Positions 30,709-40,600 of a DNA stretch of 54,664 nt are shown here, one piece after another. The DNA is from a virus, in IMG/VR virus record IMGVR_UViG_3300042090_002079, positions 1 through 54,664 of that record; one strand, given 5' to 3'. The translations under genes were made by a program, and so were the position numbers. Position 1 is the first letter of the stretch, and each line of letters opens with the position of its first letter. A model generated the notes under the pieces. It was given only the letters and a program-made list of their open reading frames with translations. It made no database searches and was not told the origin of the DNA.

Positions 30709-30729
30709 TGATCCCTGACCATTAACCCC
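30709..30729 (+). repeat. Heptanucleotide repeats
   Basis: TTGATCC, CTGACCA and TTAACCC in 7-base register run straight into the poly-C tract. Confidence 0.5.
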
Positions 30730-30739
30730 CCCCCCCCCC
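30726..30739 (+). repeat. Poly-C tract (14 C)
   Basis: Fourteen consecutive C lie 26 bases before the start of the tail-assembly chaperone gene. Length change here could alter mRNA structure or be a sequencing artefact. Confidence 0.9.
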
Positions 30740-30765
30740 GACAACTGTATTTCGGAGAAGCGCTC

Positions 30766-31071
30766 ATGAAAGTCAAATACCTTGGCGTACCGGTCTGGAT
30801 GAACGGCCAGAACTATCTCGTACCCTCACTCTCCTACTCTGATTTCAAAGCGCATTACGACTTTCTGATCTCGGTGCCGAACCTCGACGGTGCCCAGCTT
30901 TTCAATTATTTCGATGCGCTGATTCCCATCATCGGCATGGCCGTGCGGCGCAATTATTCTGACGTGACCGACGAGCAGCTCGCCGAGTGGCTCGATATGA
31001 CCACACTGCCGCTCGCCGCCAAAGCAGTGCAGTCCGCGTCCGGAATTGCCCCGGTGTCCGAGGGGGAATAG
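30766..31071 (+). CDS. Tail assembly chaperone (gpG-like)
   Basis: The 101-residue protein lies between tail tube and tape measure, the position of lambda gpG. It is mainly helical (DFKAHYDFLISVPNLDGAQ, VTDEQLAEWLDMTT). In siphophages it coats the tape measure during tail assembly. Near its end GGGGGAA (31062-31068) precedes the TAG stop. A -1 shift there joins it to the next frame. Confidence 0.7.
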   Translation: MKVKYLGVPVWMNGQNYLVPSLSYSDFKAHYDFLISVPNLDGAQLFNYFDALIPIIGMAVRRNYSDVTDEQLAEWLDMTTLPLAAKAVQSASGIAPVSEGE

Positions 31072-31409
31072 TATCCGGTAGGGAGACGATCGATTGGCCC
31101 TGGATCACGGGGAAAATCATCACCGCTACCGGGTGGACCTTCGACCAGCTCAACGAAACCAGTTTTTGCGATATCGCCGACCTGCTTAAGTATTGGGCCG
31201 AAGAGCCGCCCACGCATGTGATTCTCGCGCTTCGTTATCTGGGCCCGGGAAAGCGCGGCAAAAAGGGAGCGAGCGAGGCGCAGACCCGCAAGGACCTGGG
31301 CGAGATGGCCCAGCTGCCGGGAATGAGCCGCCCGCAGCCGCTTCCAGGCAGCCTCAAGGAGCTGATCGCGAAAGCGGAGCAGCTCAAGCAAAAGCACAAA
31401 GGATTGTAG
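30766..31409 (+). CDS. Tail assembly chaperone G-T fusion by -1 frameshift
   Basis: The frame one base back from gpG is open across the gpG end to 31409 and has no plausible start of its own. A -1 shift at GGGGGAA would give about 213 residues: the G part followed by GIVSGRETIDWPWITGK, then TGWTFDQLNETSFCDIADLL and a Lys-rich end. This copies lambda gpG-T, whose T part binds the tail tube. The slippery heptamer is imperfect, since GAA slips to GGA; the exact shift site is uncertain. Confidence 0.6.
31062..31068 (+). other. Candidate slippery heptamer
   Basis: G-GGG-GAA immediately before TAG, at the point where the two chaperone frames overlap. P-site GGG re-pairs perfectly after a -1 shift; the A-site pairing is weaker. 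Confidence 0.5.
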
Positions 31410-31411
31410 CC

Positions 31412-31921
31412 ATGCTTGACGCTAAACTTGACCCGAAGAGCCTCAGCTCTACCGTCGACTATATGCAGACGGTCAAGCAGAGGATATTGGCCGCGGTGCG
31501 CTCTGGCATGGCCGAAGGCATGGAGCTGCTCGCCGAGAATACCGTGGCGGAATTGTACCGTTCCGGCATCCAGCGGCGTACGGGCGTGCTTGAAGAGAAT
31601 ATCCTCAGCTCGCCTCGCGTTACCGAGGACGCCAACGTCATCCGCGGCCGGGTGACCGCAAAGTCGCTTGTAAAAGCAAAAGGTGGGCAGCCCTACTACA
31701 ACAACCTTGGTAACATGCTGGATCTTGGTTTTCATGATCCGGCCGTCGGGAAGGAGCCGATGCACCAGATCACAGAGCCAGACGGCGGGACCTTCTGGGC
31801 TCGCGGCCATGTGGCCTTCGATGTAAAGCCGCATCCGTTCTTTCGGCGCGCGGTCGAGGTTTCGGAGTCGCCGATCATGGAGTTGATTCGAAGCAGAGTT
31901 TCCAGGGCTGCGGAAGAGTGA
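31412..31921 (+). CDS. HK97 gp10-like protein, copy B
   Basis: A 169-residue homologue of the 27583 protein: STVDYMQTVKQRILAAVRSG, SGIQRRTGVLEENILSSPRV, VKPHPFFRRAVEV. A second gp10-like gene between chaperone and tape measure is unusual. It may complete a different part of the tail. It starts two bases after the chaperone fusion stop. Confidence 0.65.
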   Translation: MLDAKLDPKSLSSTVDYMQTVKQRILAAVRSGMAEGMELLAENTVAELYRSGIQRRTGVLEENILSSPRVTEDANVIRGRVTAKSLVKAKGGQPYYNNLGNMLDLGFHDPAVGKEPMHQITEPDGGTFWARGHVAFDVKPHPFFRRAVEVSESPIMELIRSRVSRAAEE

Positions 31922-31925
31922 GGTG

Positions 31926-31931
31926 TATAAT
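31926..31931 (+). promoter_or_regulatory. TATAAT box before secreted-protein gene
   Basis: A perfect TATAAT lies 21 bases before ATG 31953, in a gap between tail genes. No good -35 box is seen at the right distance, so it is only a candidate promoter for the gene that follows. Confidence 0.4.
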
Positions 31932-31952
31932 TCCGCCCAAAGGATGTCGGTT

Positions 31953-32558
31953 ATGAAAAAGTGGGCTATAGCGTTGGCGGTTTTTGCGATCATGACTGCT
32001 CAGGCACAGTCAGTCGATCACCTTACTCCGGATGAGGTAAAAGCAGCGATTGCCTTAAGGCCGGATTCCGGGTTTGTGTACATCGAGGACGCGGTCTCTT
32101 CGTTCTTCCAGGCGTGTAAGGCACAGGCTGCCTCGGAATCCATCTTCACCCCATCAGGCTGGATTAATGCGCGTTTTCGCGGCGCAAAGGAACAATACAC
32201 CGAGTTCGCGCCATCTGTAGATGACACGGCGAAAGTGTTGAGGGTGATAAGTAGGGGATGTGTCAACGGCACTGACGCCGGACCGGTGTGCGATACGGTT
32301 GATAGGGCGGTCCTGCTTTCCGATGTAGCTGGGACGGCTAAGGTTGAAGCCGTGTCTCAGACTTCGACGGAGCAGCCATGGCATAACGGCAGCGGCGCGA
32401 CCGTCACCTGCGCTTTCTTGACCAGCGAATTTCCTATGGCGGCATTGGGCACGGTGCAAAACGCGAAGGGAGAGTTCCTTATTGCGACGTTTGGCCACGG
32501 GGTGCTTCTCAATATATACACAGTGAAGCAGAAGCATCTGAAAAGGCTCGGAATCTGA
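31953..32558 (+). CDS. Secreted protein, probable moron
   Basis: The 201-residue protein has a signal peptide (MKKWAIALAVFAIMTAQAQ). The mature part has four Cys and no motif I recognise (FVYIEDAVSSFFQACKAQA, WHNGSGATVTCAF). It is inserted between the gp10-like gene and the tape measure, with a TATAAT before and an intrinsic terminator after it. Such moron units are often expressed from the prophage and alter the host surface, for example to exclude other phages. That role is inferred. Confidence 0.6.
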   Translation: MKKWAIALAVFAIMTAQAQSVDHLTPDEVKAAIALRPDSGFVYIEDAVSSFFQACKAQAASESIFTPSGWINARFRGAKEQYTEFAPSVDDTAKVLRVISRGCVNGTDAGPVCDTVDRAVLLSDVAGTAKVEAVSQTSTEQPWHNGSGATVTCAFLTSEFPMAALGTVQNAKGEFLIATFGHGVLLNIYTVKQKHLKRLGI

Positions 32559-32591
32559 TCTTCTGCGGTAGTCGTTGATAGCGAAAAGCTT

Positions 32592-32615
32592 AAGCCCCGC
32601 CCAGGCGGGGCTTTT
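32592..32615 (+). terminator. Intrinsic terminator after moron
   Basis: AAGCCCCGC-ccag-GCGGGGCTT and TT form a perfect 9-base stem with a short T tract, 33 bases after the secreted-protein stop and 15 bases before the tape-measure gene. Confidence 0.8.
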
Positions 32616-32629
32616 CTATTGGAGGAAAT

Positions 32630-35398
32630 ATGCCGGATGGAATTCTCTCGATCGGCGCAGTTTTTGAAAAGGCTCAGCTTGAGGGCGATTTCACCGAAGC
32701 CTCTGAGATGGTCAAGAGCGCTACGGAAGGCTGGTCTACAGCCTTCGAATCCTCCAAGAAGGCCACGCGGGAGGCCGCTGCGGCTATGCAGGCTTCTGTG
32801 AGGGCCTTTGCCGCAGACGTGAGCGCGAACGCGATCAAGGCTGCCGAAGGACTCAGAGGGGTCACAGCCGCGCAGACCGAGGTGCGCCTGGCTGCCAAGC
32901 TGATGAAGGACTCCACAGTTGATGCCAATTTCGGCATTCTGGCGATGGCGACTGCACAGCAAAAGCTCGCCGTTGCATCTGCCGAGGCGGCTCCTGCCGT
33001 AAGAGCCCTGGCCGAAGAAGTGGCCGCCAGTTCAGTACCTGCGGCCAGTGCCTGGCAGCGCGCGGCGCTGTCGATCCGGGAATCACTTACCAGCGTGCAG
33101 GAGAAGCTTGTCGAAACCGCCGAAACCGGCAAGTTGAGCGCGGAGGGAATGACGGCCGGCTTCGCTGGGTTGGGCTCTCTTCTCGGCGCCGGGATCGCCG
33201 CTGGCTTTGCTGGCCAGTTTTTGGATGGGCTTGCAAAAGTAAATGTCGCACTCGACCATCTTCACATTGAAACAGGCATCAGTATCACAGACCTGGCTGG
33301 GTTGCAGGAGATCGCGAAAGAGGCGGGCTCTGAGTGGGATCCTATCGCAACCGGCTTGACCCGGATGAACAAGAACCTGAACGATTCTGTGCCCCCAACG
33401 AAGCAGCTCATGGAAGCGCTGGCAGGCGTTAATCTCACGATCGCCGATTTTAAAGGCTTAACCCCGGAGGAAAAGCTGGGAAGGATTGCGCGAGCTTTCG
33501 CGGAGACGACCAACGATGCCAATCGTACCGCTGCTGCTTACGCTATTTTCGGCCGGGGTGGCGTTGCGTTGATATCTATGTTGGTAGAGCAGGGCGATCA
33601 ACTGGAAGCGAATATGAAGCGATTCGGCACACTGACCCGAGTGACCGGCGAGAGTGCCGCTGCGGCCAGGCGCTGGACGGAAGACACCGCGAAACTTTCC
33701 GCGGAGTTCCGTGGCGTGATGATGCCCGTGATGGAGCACGCGGAAGACGTGATCATGGGAATTGTTGGCGCGTGGGATGCCGCTGCCGCCGTGCTGCAGA
33801 CCGTTTTTGAGGGCATAGCGACGGGCGTCGTTGCCCTTGGCCGCCATTTCGCCGGGTTGGGCAATATTATTTGGGATGGCCTGACGGGAAACTTTGGGAA
33901 AATCGCGGCAGATTTCAAGGCTCTGAACGATGGGGTCGTAGAAACCTTCAAGAAAGGGGCTGGCGATATCGCTGAGTCCTGGAAGAAAGTCTTTTCCGAT
34001 TTCGTTGGAACCGGAATGGATGCGATCAATGGGAAGTTGGCCGCGCTCTCCAAGTCGGATATAGCTGCGAAGGGCGCGCCCGGAACGCCCGACGGCGCTT
34101 CGGATCAGTCAGGTTCCGACGGTTCTGGCTCTGGGGGTCGAAGCGGCGGGAGGGGCGCCTTTGCTGCGATGGGACCGCCGGTTCTGGCGTCCGGACCGCA
34201 GACGCAATCGCAGGATATGTCAGGCATTGAAGTCGCCGCGGTGCAGAGCGCAACCGCAGAAGAGATCAAGGCCTATCGCAATGCCGCCGAAGAGAAGATT
34301 CGCCTCGCGGGCGAGGCCTACGCCGCCGTTGAAAAGAGCGCCGACAATGAAGTGAAACTCGGGGTGATGACCGCGCAGCAGCGGGCGGCCGTGCTGACCG
34401 AAGCCGCGAAGCGCGAGAGCGATATCCGCCAGGCGCAATACGCGTTGCTGGAGATGTATGACGGGACGAGCGTCAAGCGTTTCGAGGAGGATCTGAGGCC
34501 GCAGGAAACGGCCGCAGCGCAGTGGGCATTGAAGATGGAGCAGATCAGCGCGGAGGTTGCGCAGAGGCAGCAGCAGCAGTACCAGCAGATGTTCAGCGCC
34601 ATCACCGGGCCCTTGAACTCCTTCACGGATCACTGGCTTACGAACGGCCAGCGCATGGGCGTCGCCTTCCAGAAGATGTATGACCAGATGGCGATGACTG
34701 CCATCAATACCTTGCTGAAAATTGCCGAAAGGTGGGTTGCCCATGAAATATTGCTCTCCGCGGCGCACGCCGCGGGGTTGGCCACGCGAAGAACACAGGA
34801 CGGAGTATCTTATGCGCTTTCCGACGGTCAAATGAAGGCTGAGTTGGATAAGTGGATCGCGATGGAGTGGCTCAAGGTGACCCATCATGCCGCGGCGAAC
34901 GCAGCCAAAACGATGTCGGATGCAGCGGCGGCTTTCGCGGGGGCGACCGCGGCTGCGGCAGCAGCCGGTGCGCAGGTTATGGCCCAGCACGCGGCGGCTC
35001 AGTCTGCTGCCGGCGCGGCTGCCGCGGTGGCTGCGGCCGCGGCGGCGCCTGGTGGAATCGCCGCGGCGATCGCGGCGGGGGCCGCAACCTATGGCGCTAT
35101 TTCGCCCTATGTCGTTCTGTCCGCTTTCGAGCAAGGTGGCGTGGTGGGCGGCTTTGGCGGTGGCACGGTACCGATTCTGGCGCACGCCGGCGAACGCGTG
35201 CTCTCGCAGTCGCAGACGCAAAACTTTGAGAGCATGGTGAACCAGAGCACCTCGAGCAAATCCTCCGAGGTTCACTTTCATGATCACTCGAACTGGAACG
35301 GCGTCGACGGCGCCAGTGTTGAGGGCATGTACAAAAAGAACGCCGCGGCCGGACGCCGGCAGATGATGCGGCAGTTGCGCCTTGCGAATGAGATCTAA
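32630..35398 (+). CDS. Tape measure protein
   Basis: The 922-residue protein is mostly helical: an N-terminal Ala-rich coiled coil (1-170), a hydrophobic stretch (GLGSLLGAGIAAGFAGQF, about 175-205), long helices, a Gly/Ser-rich hinge near 490-520 and a second hydrophobic Ala-rich part (about 760-830). It sets tail length and enters the host envelope during DNA injection. Length corresponds to a tail of roughly 130-140 nm by the usual 1.5 Angstrom per residue. It starts with GGAGG before ATG. Confidence 0.85.
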   Translation: MPDGILSIGAVFEKAQLEGDFTEASEMVKSATEGWSTAFESSKKATREAAAAMQASVRAFAADVSANAIKAAEGLRGVTAAQTEVRLAAKLMKDSTVDANFGILAMATAQQKLAVASAEAAPAVRALAEEVAASSVPAASAWQRAALSIRESLTSVQEKLVETAETGKLSAEGMTAGFAGLGSLLGAGIAAGFAGQFLDGLAKVNVALDHLHIETGISITDLAGLQEIAKEAGSEWDPIATGLTRMNKNLNDSVPPTKQLMEALAGVNLTIADFKGLTPEEKLGRIARAFAETTNDANRTAAAYAIFGRGGVALISMLVEQGDQLEANMKRFGTLTRVTGESAAAARRWTEDTAKLSAEFRGVMMPVMEHAEDVIMGIVGAWDAAAAVLQTVFEGIATGVVALGRHFAGLGNIIWDGLTGNFGKIAADFKALNDGVVETFKKGAGDIAESWKKVFSDFVGTGMDAINGKLAALSKSDIAAKGAPGTPDGASDQSGSDGSGSGGRSGGRGAFAAMGPPVLASGPQTQSQDMSGIEVAAVQSATAEEIKAYRNAAEEKIRLAGEAYAAVEKSADNEVKLGVMTAQQRAAVLTEAAKRESDIRQAQYALLEMYDGTSVKRFEEDLRPQETAAAQWALKMEQISAEVAQRQQQQYQQMFSAITGPLNSFTDHWLTNGQRMGVAFQKMYDQMAMTAINTLLKIAERWVAHEILLSAAHAAGLATRRTQDGVSYALSDGQMKAELDKWIAMEWLKVTHHAAANAAKTMSDAAAAFAGATAAAAAAGAQVMAQHAAAQSAAGAAAAVAAAAAAPGGIAAAIAAGAATYGAISPYVVLSAFEQGGVVGGFGGGTVPILAHAGERVLSQSQTQNFESMVNQSTSSKSSEVHFHDHSNWNGVDGASVEGMYKKNAAAGRRQMMRQLRLANEI

Positions 35399-35401
35399 AA
35401 A

Positions 35402-35436
35402 CAGCCTTCAGCTCTCAGCTTCCAGCTGTCAGCTTC
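35402..35436 (+). repeat. Heptanucleotide repeats
   Basis: CAGCCTT, CAGCTCT, CAGCTTC, CAGCTGT and CAGCTTC are five successive units in exact 7-base register after the tape-measure gene. Confidence 0.85.
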
Positions 35437-35461
35437 ATTGTGCGTCGAAACGGGCTTTTGG

Positions 35462-35489
35462 CTGAAGGCTGAAGGCCGGTAGCTGGGAG
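35462..35489 (+). repeat. Heptanucleotide repeats, inverted relative to 35402 block
   Basis: CTGAAGG, CTGAAGG, CCGGTAG and CTGGGAG. CCTTCAGC in the first block and GCTGAAGG here can pair, making a hairpin in the tape-measure/DUF2460 gap. The last unit supplies GGGAG for the next gene. Confidence 0.8.
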
Positions 35490-35497
35490 CCGTCCCT

Positions 35498-36196
35498 ATG
35501 AGTCTTAGCTTTCCCAATCTCGTGCTGCCGACGTGCGTCGGGTGGAGCTTTGCGAAGCGGTCGAAGTTTTCCACGATTCAGCAGACGCCGCAATCGATGC
35601 GGCACCCGGCTTCGGCCACGCTGCAAACGAGCGTGATCTACGAGCTGGAGATGACCTACGAGTTCCTGAAGAACGCGGGCCGCACCTATGCGGACGACAT
35701 GCGCTACCTGCAGGATTTCTACGAGGCCTGCCGCGGCGGGTATGGCTGGTTTACCTTTGACCCTTCGCAGTACAACCTGGACGTGATGAGCGTAGCGCAG
35801 ATCCCCGCCTCGGGCAGCTATCCGCAGCGCAACGGCTTCTTCGCCATCGGGGATGGAGTGACCACCGCGTTCCCATTGTGGCGCTCGGGCACGCCCTTTG
35901 GCCCGACAACGTTAACCCAGCTCGAGCTGATCCAGAATATTACGCTGCTGACCGGCATCTACTCGAACGGCACATTGGTTTCAAGTTCCGCCTATACGGT
36001 GGCCAGCCTGGGTGCGCCGCCGCAAGGCGGCGCGTATGTCACCTTCACCGCCGCGCCGGTGTCGGGCGCGGTTCTGAGCTGGGCGGGCGATTACAGCTAT
36101 CTCTGTCACTTCTCCGACGACGTGCTCGATCCGGAAGAGTTCATGTATCAGTTCTGGGAGCTCAAGAGCCTGAAACTGGAGACGATCAACCTATGA
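35498..36196 (+). CDS. DUF2460 distal tail protein
   Basis: The 232-residue protein matches DUF2460: a start with FPNLVLPTCVGWSF, then YELEMTYEFLKNAG, LQDFYEACRGGYGWFTFDPS and DEFMYQFWELKSLKLETI-like end (EEFMYQFWELKSLKLETI). In GTA and many siphophages it forms the distal tail ring at the base of the tail tube. It overlaps the DUF2163 gene by four bases in the usual cluster order. Confidence 0.88.
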   Translation: MSLSFPNLVLPTCVGWSFAKRSKFSTIQQTPQSMRHPASATLQTSVIYELEMTYEFLKNAGRTYADDMRYLQDFYEACRGGYGWFTFDPSQYNLDVMSVAQIPASGSYPQRNGFFAIGDGVTTAFPLWRSGTPFGPTTLTQLELIQNITLLTGIYSNGTLVSSSAYTVASLGAPPQGGAYVTFTAAPVSGAVLSWAGDYSYLCHFSDDVLDPEEFMYQFWELKSLKLETINL

Positions 36197-37149
36197 AAGC
36201 CTACAGTGCAGATCTGATGGCTCTGTTGGCCAGCGGCGTCCCGTGCACGCGCACGGACCTGTTCGCGATCGGACCCTGCCAGAACGGCGCGTATCTCTAC
36301 GCTACCAATGGCAAGCTGCCCGTAAAGTTTGGTGGCAACACCTATCAGCCGTCGCAGTGGGGCTCCTGGTCCCGCGGCGACGTGACGGTCAAAATTGGGC
36401 TGGAGTCGAACTCCTGCGATCTGACTGTCTTTGCTGACAACCAGGTGCCTGTCTATTTTCCCGGTACGGGCACAGCGGCGGCGCTGATGAGCGGAATCAA
36501 GGTGGGCCTGCTGGGCAATGCCGGCGTGACCATCTATACGCTCTATAACTCGGACTATCTTGCAGGTTGCAGTTTTCCGGCCGTCACCGGGCCCACTGGC
36601 GGGTCGCTGGTCGAAACGAAGTTTGTCGGCATGGTGGGGCCGGTTCCCAAGGCCGGCATGACCGTGGCGCAGATCACTGTGCAGGATATGATGTACCTGC
36701 TGAACACGCAGGTGCCCCCCCGGGTCATCCAGGCCTCCTGTTCGCATACGCTCTACGATGTGGGCTGCACGCTCTCAGCCGCCGCGTTTACCAAGACCGG
36801 CGCAGTGGCCGCGCTTGTCTATCCATACCAGTTCACCACCGCGGCGCACATTGCCACCGCGTCTCCGGCCGGAACGTTTGCGCAGGGCTTGCTGACCTGG
36901 ACGAGCGGCGCGAACAGCGGCCTTACCTATTGCGTGGCGGCGTGGACGCCGGGCGGATCGAGCGACGTGATCGTGCTGGATGTGCAGCCCATCTTTCCCA
37001 TTGCTCCCGGAGATGCCTTCACTATCCGCGAGGGTTGCAACAAGACCTTCGCGTCGTGCGCCAATCTGCAGCCGTCCTCCACGGCGGCCTACACCAACTT
37101 TGGCGGCCAGCCGGATACGCCGGTACCGGAAACCGCGATCGGCGGATAA
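36193..37149 (+). CDS. DUF2163 tail-tip protein (hub)
   Basis: The 318-residue protein shows DUF2163 features: an N-terminal CTRTDLFAI, LESNSCDLTVF, then CSHTLYDVGCTL and a C-terminal GCNKTFASCANL with FGGQPDTPVPE. The last two Cys motifs correspond to the family's conserved cysteines, which in GTA bind an iron-sulphur cluster. It forms the hub of the tail tip. ATG 36193 overlaps the DUF2460 stop. Confidence 0.85.
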   Translation: MKAYSADLMALLASGVPCTRTDLFAIGPCQNGAYLYATNGKLPVKFGGNTYQPSQWGSWSRGDVTVKIGLESNSCDLTVFADNQVPVYFPGTGTAAALMSGIKVGLLGNAGVTIYTLYNSDYLAGCSFPAVTGPTGGSLVETKFVGMVGPVPKAGMTVAQITVQDMMYLLNTQVPPRVIQASCSHTLYDVGCTLSAAAFTKTGAVAALVYPYQFTTAAHIATASPAGTFAQGLLTWTSGANSGLTYCVAAWTPGGSSDVIVLDVQPIFPIAPGDAFTIREGCNKTFASCANLQPSSTAAYTNFGGQPDTPVPETAIGG

Positions 37150-37173
37150 GCCACGGGCCGGGGTTCAGAAAGC

Positions 37174-37623
37174 ATGCTCAACGAAGCTCAATTCCGCGAC
37201 GCCATTGTGGCCGAAGCGCGCACCTGGATTGGCACGCCATATCGTGTGGGCGGCGCCGTCAAGGGTGTGGGTGTCAACTGCGCCCAGTTGCTGTTTTGCG
37301 TGGCGCGGAATGCCGGCGTGCTTCCGGCGAATGCGCCACTGCCGCGCTGGTATACGCCGCAGCTCGCCACCAACAGCAAGGAAGAGCGGCTCATCGCCTA
37401 TGTCACCGCGTACGGTGCGGTGGAAGTAGCCGAGGCCTCGGTCAAGCCCGGGGATATTGTGCTCTACAAAACCGGCAAGGCGCACGGCCATGCGGCCATC
37501 GTCCTGGATTGGCCACGCATCGTTCATGCGCTGCCGATTGTGGGCTGCCAGATGGGCGACGTGGATGAAGGGCGCCTGGGCGCGTTCTCGCGCCGCTACT
37601 TCACTCTCTGGACGGGTGCATAG
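37174..37623 (+). CDS. NlpC/P60 tail-tip peptidase
   Basis: The 149-residue protein has an N-terminal WIGTPYRVGG, nucleophile Cys36 in GVNCAQLL, and His106 in KAHGHAAIVL. This is the standard NlpC/P60 layout of tail-associated peptidoglycan endopeptidases that open the wall during infection. It stands between DUF2163 and the central tail-tip protein, as in GTA-like clusters. It ends one base before the next start. Confidence 0.88.
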   Translation: MLNEAQFRDAIVAEARTWIGTPYRVGGAVKGVGVNCAQLLFCVARNAGVLPANAPLPRWYTPQLATNSKEERLIAYVTAYGAVEVAEASVKPGDIVLYKTGKAHGHAAIVLDWPRIVHALPIVGCQMGDVDEGRLGAFSRRYFTLWTGA

Positions 37624-40600
37624 ATGGGTCTCATCGGCAATACGCAGGGACAGCCGCGCTACTCGGGAGAGTTGCATAACCTGCAACTTACGCAGAGCGT
37701 CTTCGGCACGACCGCCACGGCGGTCCACGGCACCGATCGCGTGGCTGGCAAGCTGCTTTTCTATGGCGGCTTCTGGGCTACGCCAGCTCCCAATCAGGGC
37801 AAAGGCCTGGGCGGCGGCAAGAGCGACACGCAGTACAACTATTACGCCGATTGCCAGCTGCTGCTGGCGTCAGGGAGCGCCGGGGGCGGCTGCCGGGGCA
37901 TCCTCAGCATCTGGGATCAGCAGGGCAAGCTGGCCAACGCGGGCGGCGCCTACGTTTATACGATTCCCCCGGGCGGGGGCACGATCAACCCGCAGGCCGC
38001 CGGCGCGCCGTCCATCCAGCTCGACCTGGGCGTTTCCAAGTCGGTCGCGTATTCCGTCATCGCCAACGACTACGCCAGCGGCGGATCGCGCACGCTGACA
38101 GGCACGCAGATGGTCGCCATGGCCAAGGTGACCGGGACGCCTGCCGCTGGACAATATGCATTCAACTCGACGACGGGCGCCTATACCTTTGCAGCGGCCG
38201 ATGCCGGCGCCTCCGTCACCATCAGCTACAGCACGGTCTTCTCGCTTTATTACTTTACGACCACGCAGCCGGCCGAGGTTCCGCTGCTCTCGCCCTATCA
38301 GATCTCCACCAATAATCAGCAGTACTTCTGGTCGGACGGCGGCGTGATCCGCGTGGACACCGGCGCAGCGCTCGCCTATGGCGCGGGGACCAACGGCTAT
38401 ACGCAGAGCGACGGCGTTTACACCTTTACCAGCGACCTCGCCGGCGTGTACGTCTACATTACCTATACCTTCACCTCAAGCGATTCCAGCCTCACCAACA
38501 CCAGCACACTCAACCTCACTTTCTTCGGCGGCTCGCTGGGCCAGGCCCCCAACTCCTACTGGCAGTCGCAATATCCCGGCTCAGCCTTTGGCTATCCGGG
38601 CATCTGCCACGTGGATGCCAACCCTATGGCGCTGGGCGAAAGCGCCACGCTGCCCTGTTACAACTATGAAGTCGTCGGCCTGAACATCTTTCCCGGCGGC
38701 GGCCTCGACGCGCACTTCTGCGACGTCTTCCGCACTCATCTTTATGATGCCTTTCTCGGCGTTGGATTCCCCCAGGCCAACGTGGACGCGTGGACCAGCT
38801 GCTACGCCTATTGGGCGGCGAACGGATATCTGGGGAAAGTTAAGCTGGACACGCAGACGTCCGTTGCCACGGCGCTGAAGGAAGTGATTGAAACCGGCAA
38901 CGTGGGCGCGGTCTGGTCCGGGGGCCTGCTCAAACTGATTCCCTACGGCGACTCGACCTGCGTCGGCAATGGTTACACCTACACGCCCAACACCACGCCG
39001 GTGGCCACGCTCACCAACAATGATCTGCTGCCGTCTTCCGAGAAGAAGGCCGGCGAGTCGAGCAGCGAGGATCCGGTGCCATGGGAGGTAAGGGCGCCGC
39101 AGGACTGCTGGAACTATGTGCAGGCACAGTACTGCAACCGCCTCAACGACTACAACAATGAGCTGATCAACGAGCAGAACGACGCTTTCATTGCGCGCTA
39201 TGGGCGCCGCATCGAGTCGCCTCAGACCTGGGACTGGATCACCACCGCAGCCGCGGCGCAGTGGGCGCTGAATCTGCGCCTGAAGCGCCAGTGCTACATT
39301 ACGAACACCTGCAAACTCTGGCTCTCGTATCGCTTCAGTTATCTCGAACCAATGGACATCATCACGCTGCCGACCGGCGAGAACATCCGCATCACCCAGA
39401 TCACCGACGATGCCAATGGACGGCTGGCGATTGAGGCTGAGCAGTGGACGTACGGCAGCTCGACGGCCAGCATTTATTCCAAGCAGGCCCCGTCGAGCTT
39501 CCAGCCGAGCTTGTCCAGCGCGCTGCCTGGCGACGCGGTGCCCATTGTGGTGCAGAACACGCTGGCCCTCACGCCCGGCTCGCCCTATACGGTGCAGATC
39601 GCCGGCGCCGGCAAGAGTCCCAACTGGGGCGGCGCGAACGTCTTTTTGTCGCTCGACGGCAATACCTATGCGCAGATCGGGACCATCGCGGCGCCTTCCG
39701 TGATCGGGATGCTGAGCGCGCCACTGGCTGCCGGCTCCGATCCGGACACGGCGGATACGTTGAGCGTGGATCTGACGCTCTCGCCGCCTTCGGCTGAGCT
39801 CGTCAGCGTAACACAGACACTCGCGGACGCCTATACCACGCTCTGTGTCATTGTGGATCAGACGTTGAACACCTTCGAGCTGATCTCCTATGAGAACGCG
39901 GTGCTTACCGCCGCCGCGCGTTACAACTTGACCTACCTTCGCCGCGGCATCTACAGCAGTCCCGTGGCGGCGCACGCAATGGGCGCATGGTTCGCCTTTC
40001 TCGGGCCGAACTACAACTTCAGCACCTACACCTTCCGCGCGGCGTTGATGGGGACGCCATTCTATATCAAGCTGCAGAGCTTCAACCTGGCTGGACGGCA
40101 GGTTGAAAATCTGGCCGACTGCACTGCCTGGGAGTTCCTGCTTGGCTACCAGGAAGGAGCGCGGACTGTTTACACGCCCAGCCAGGTGACCAACCTGCAG
40201 AGCGGTCCCCTGGCGACGGTAACTAACCCGGATAACGCGCTGAACCAGCAATCCTCTTCGGCTGCGATCTTTGACAGCATCTTCGGGACGCTGGGCGGCG
40301 CAAACACGGCGTCGGCAGACTACACGGGCTTTCCGTCAGTCGTGCTGCCCTACCCGGCAACGCTTTATATCGGCTATCAGAATCTGCGCGGCAATGGATC
40401 GATCGGAGGCACGCTCCATTTCCTGGCCAACGCGGAGATTTCCGTCTCGCTTAATAACGGCAGCACTTTTGCCGTATTAGCTCAGAGCGCGCGGCAGCAG
40501 CTTTATAACGTTTCGCCCAACTCGAAGTCAGGCACGCTGAGCATCAGCGTTCCGGCGGGTACCAATCTGTCCAATATCATCGTCGCGGTCTCCGCGATGT

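Noticed and set aside
38581-40251. 556-codon minus-strand open frame
   Set aside because: Antisense shadow of the tail-tip gene; Arg/Gly/Val-rich reading typical of third-position GC bias.
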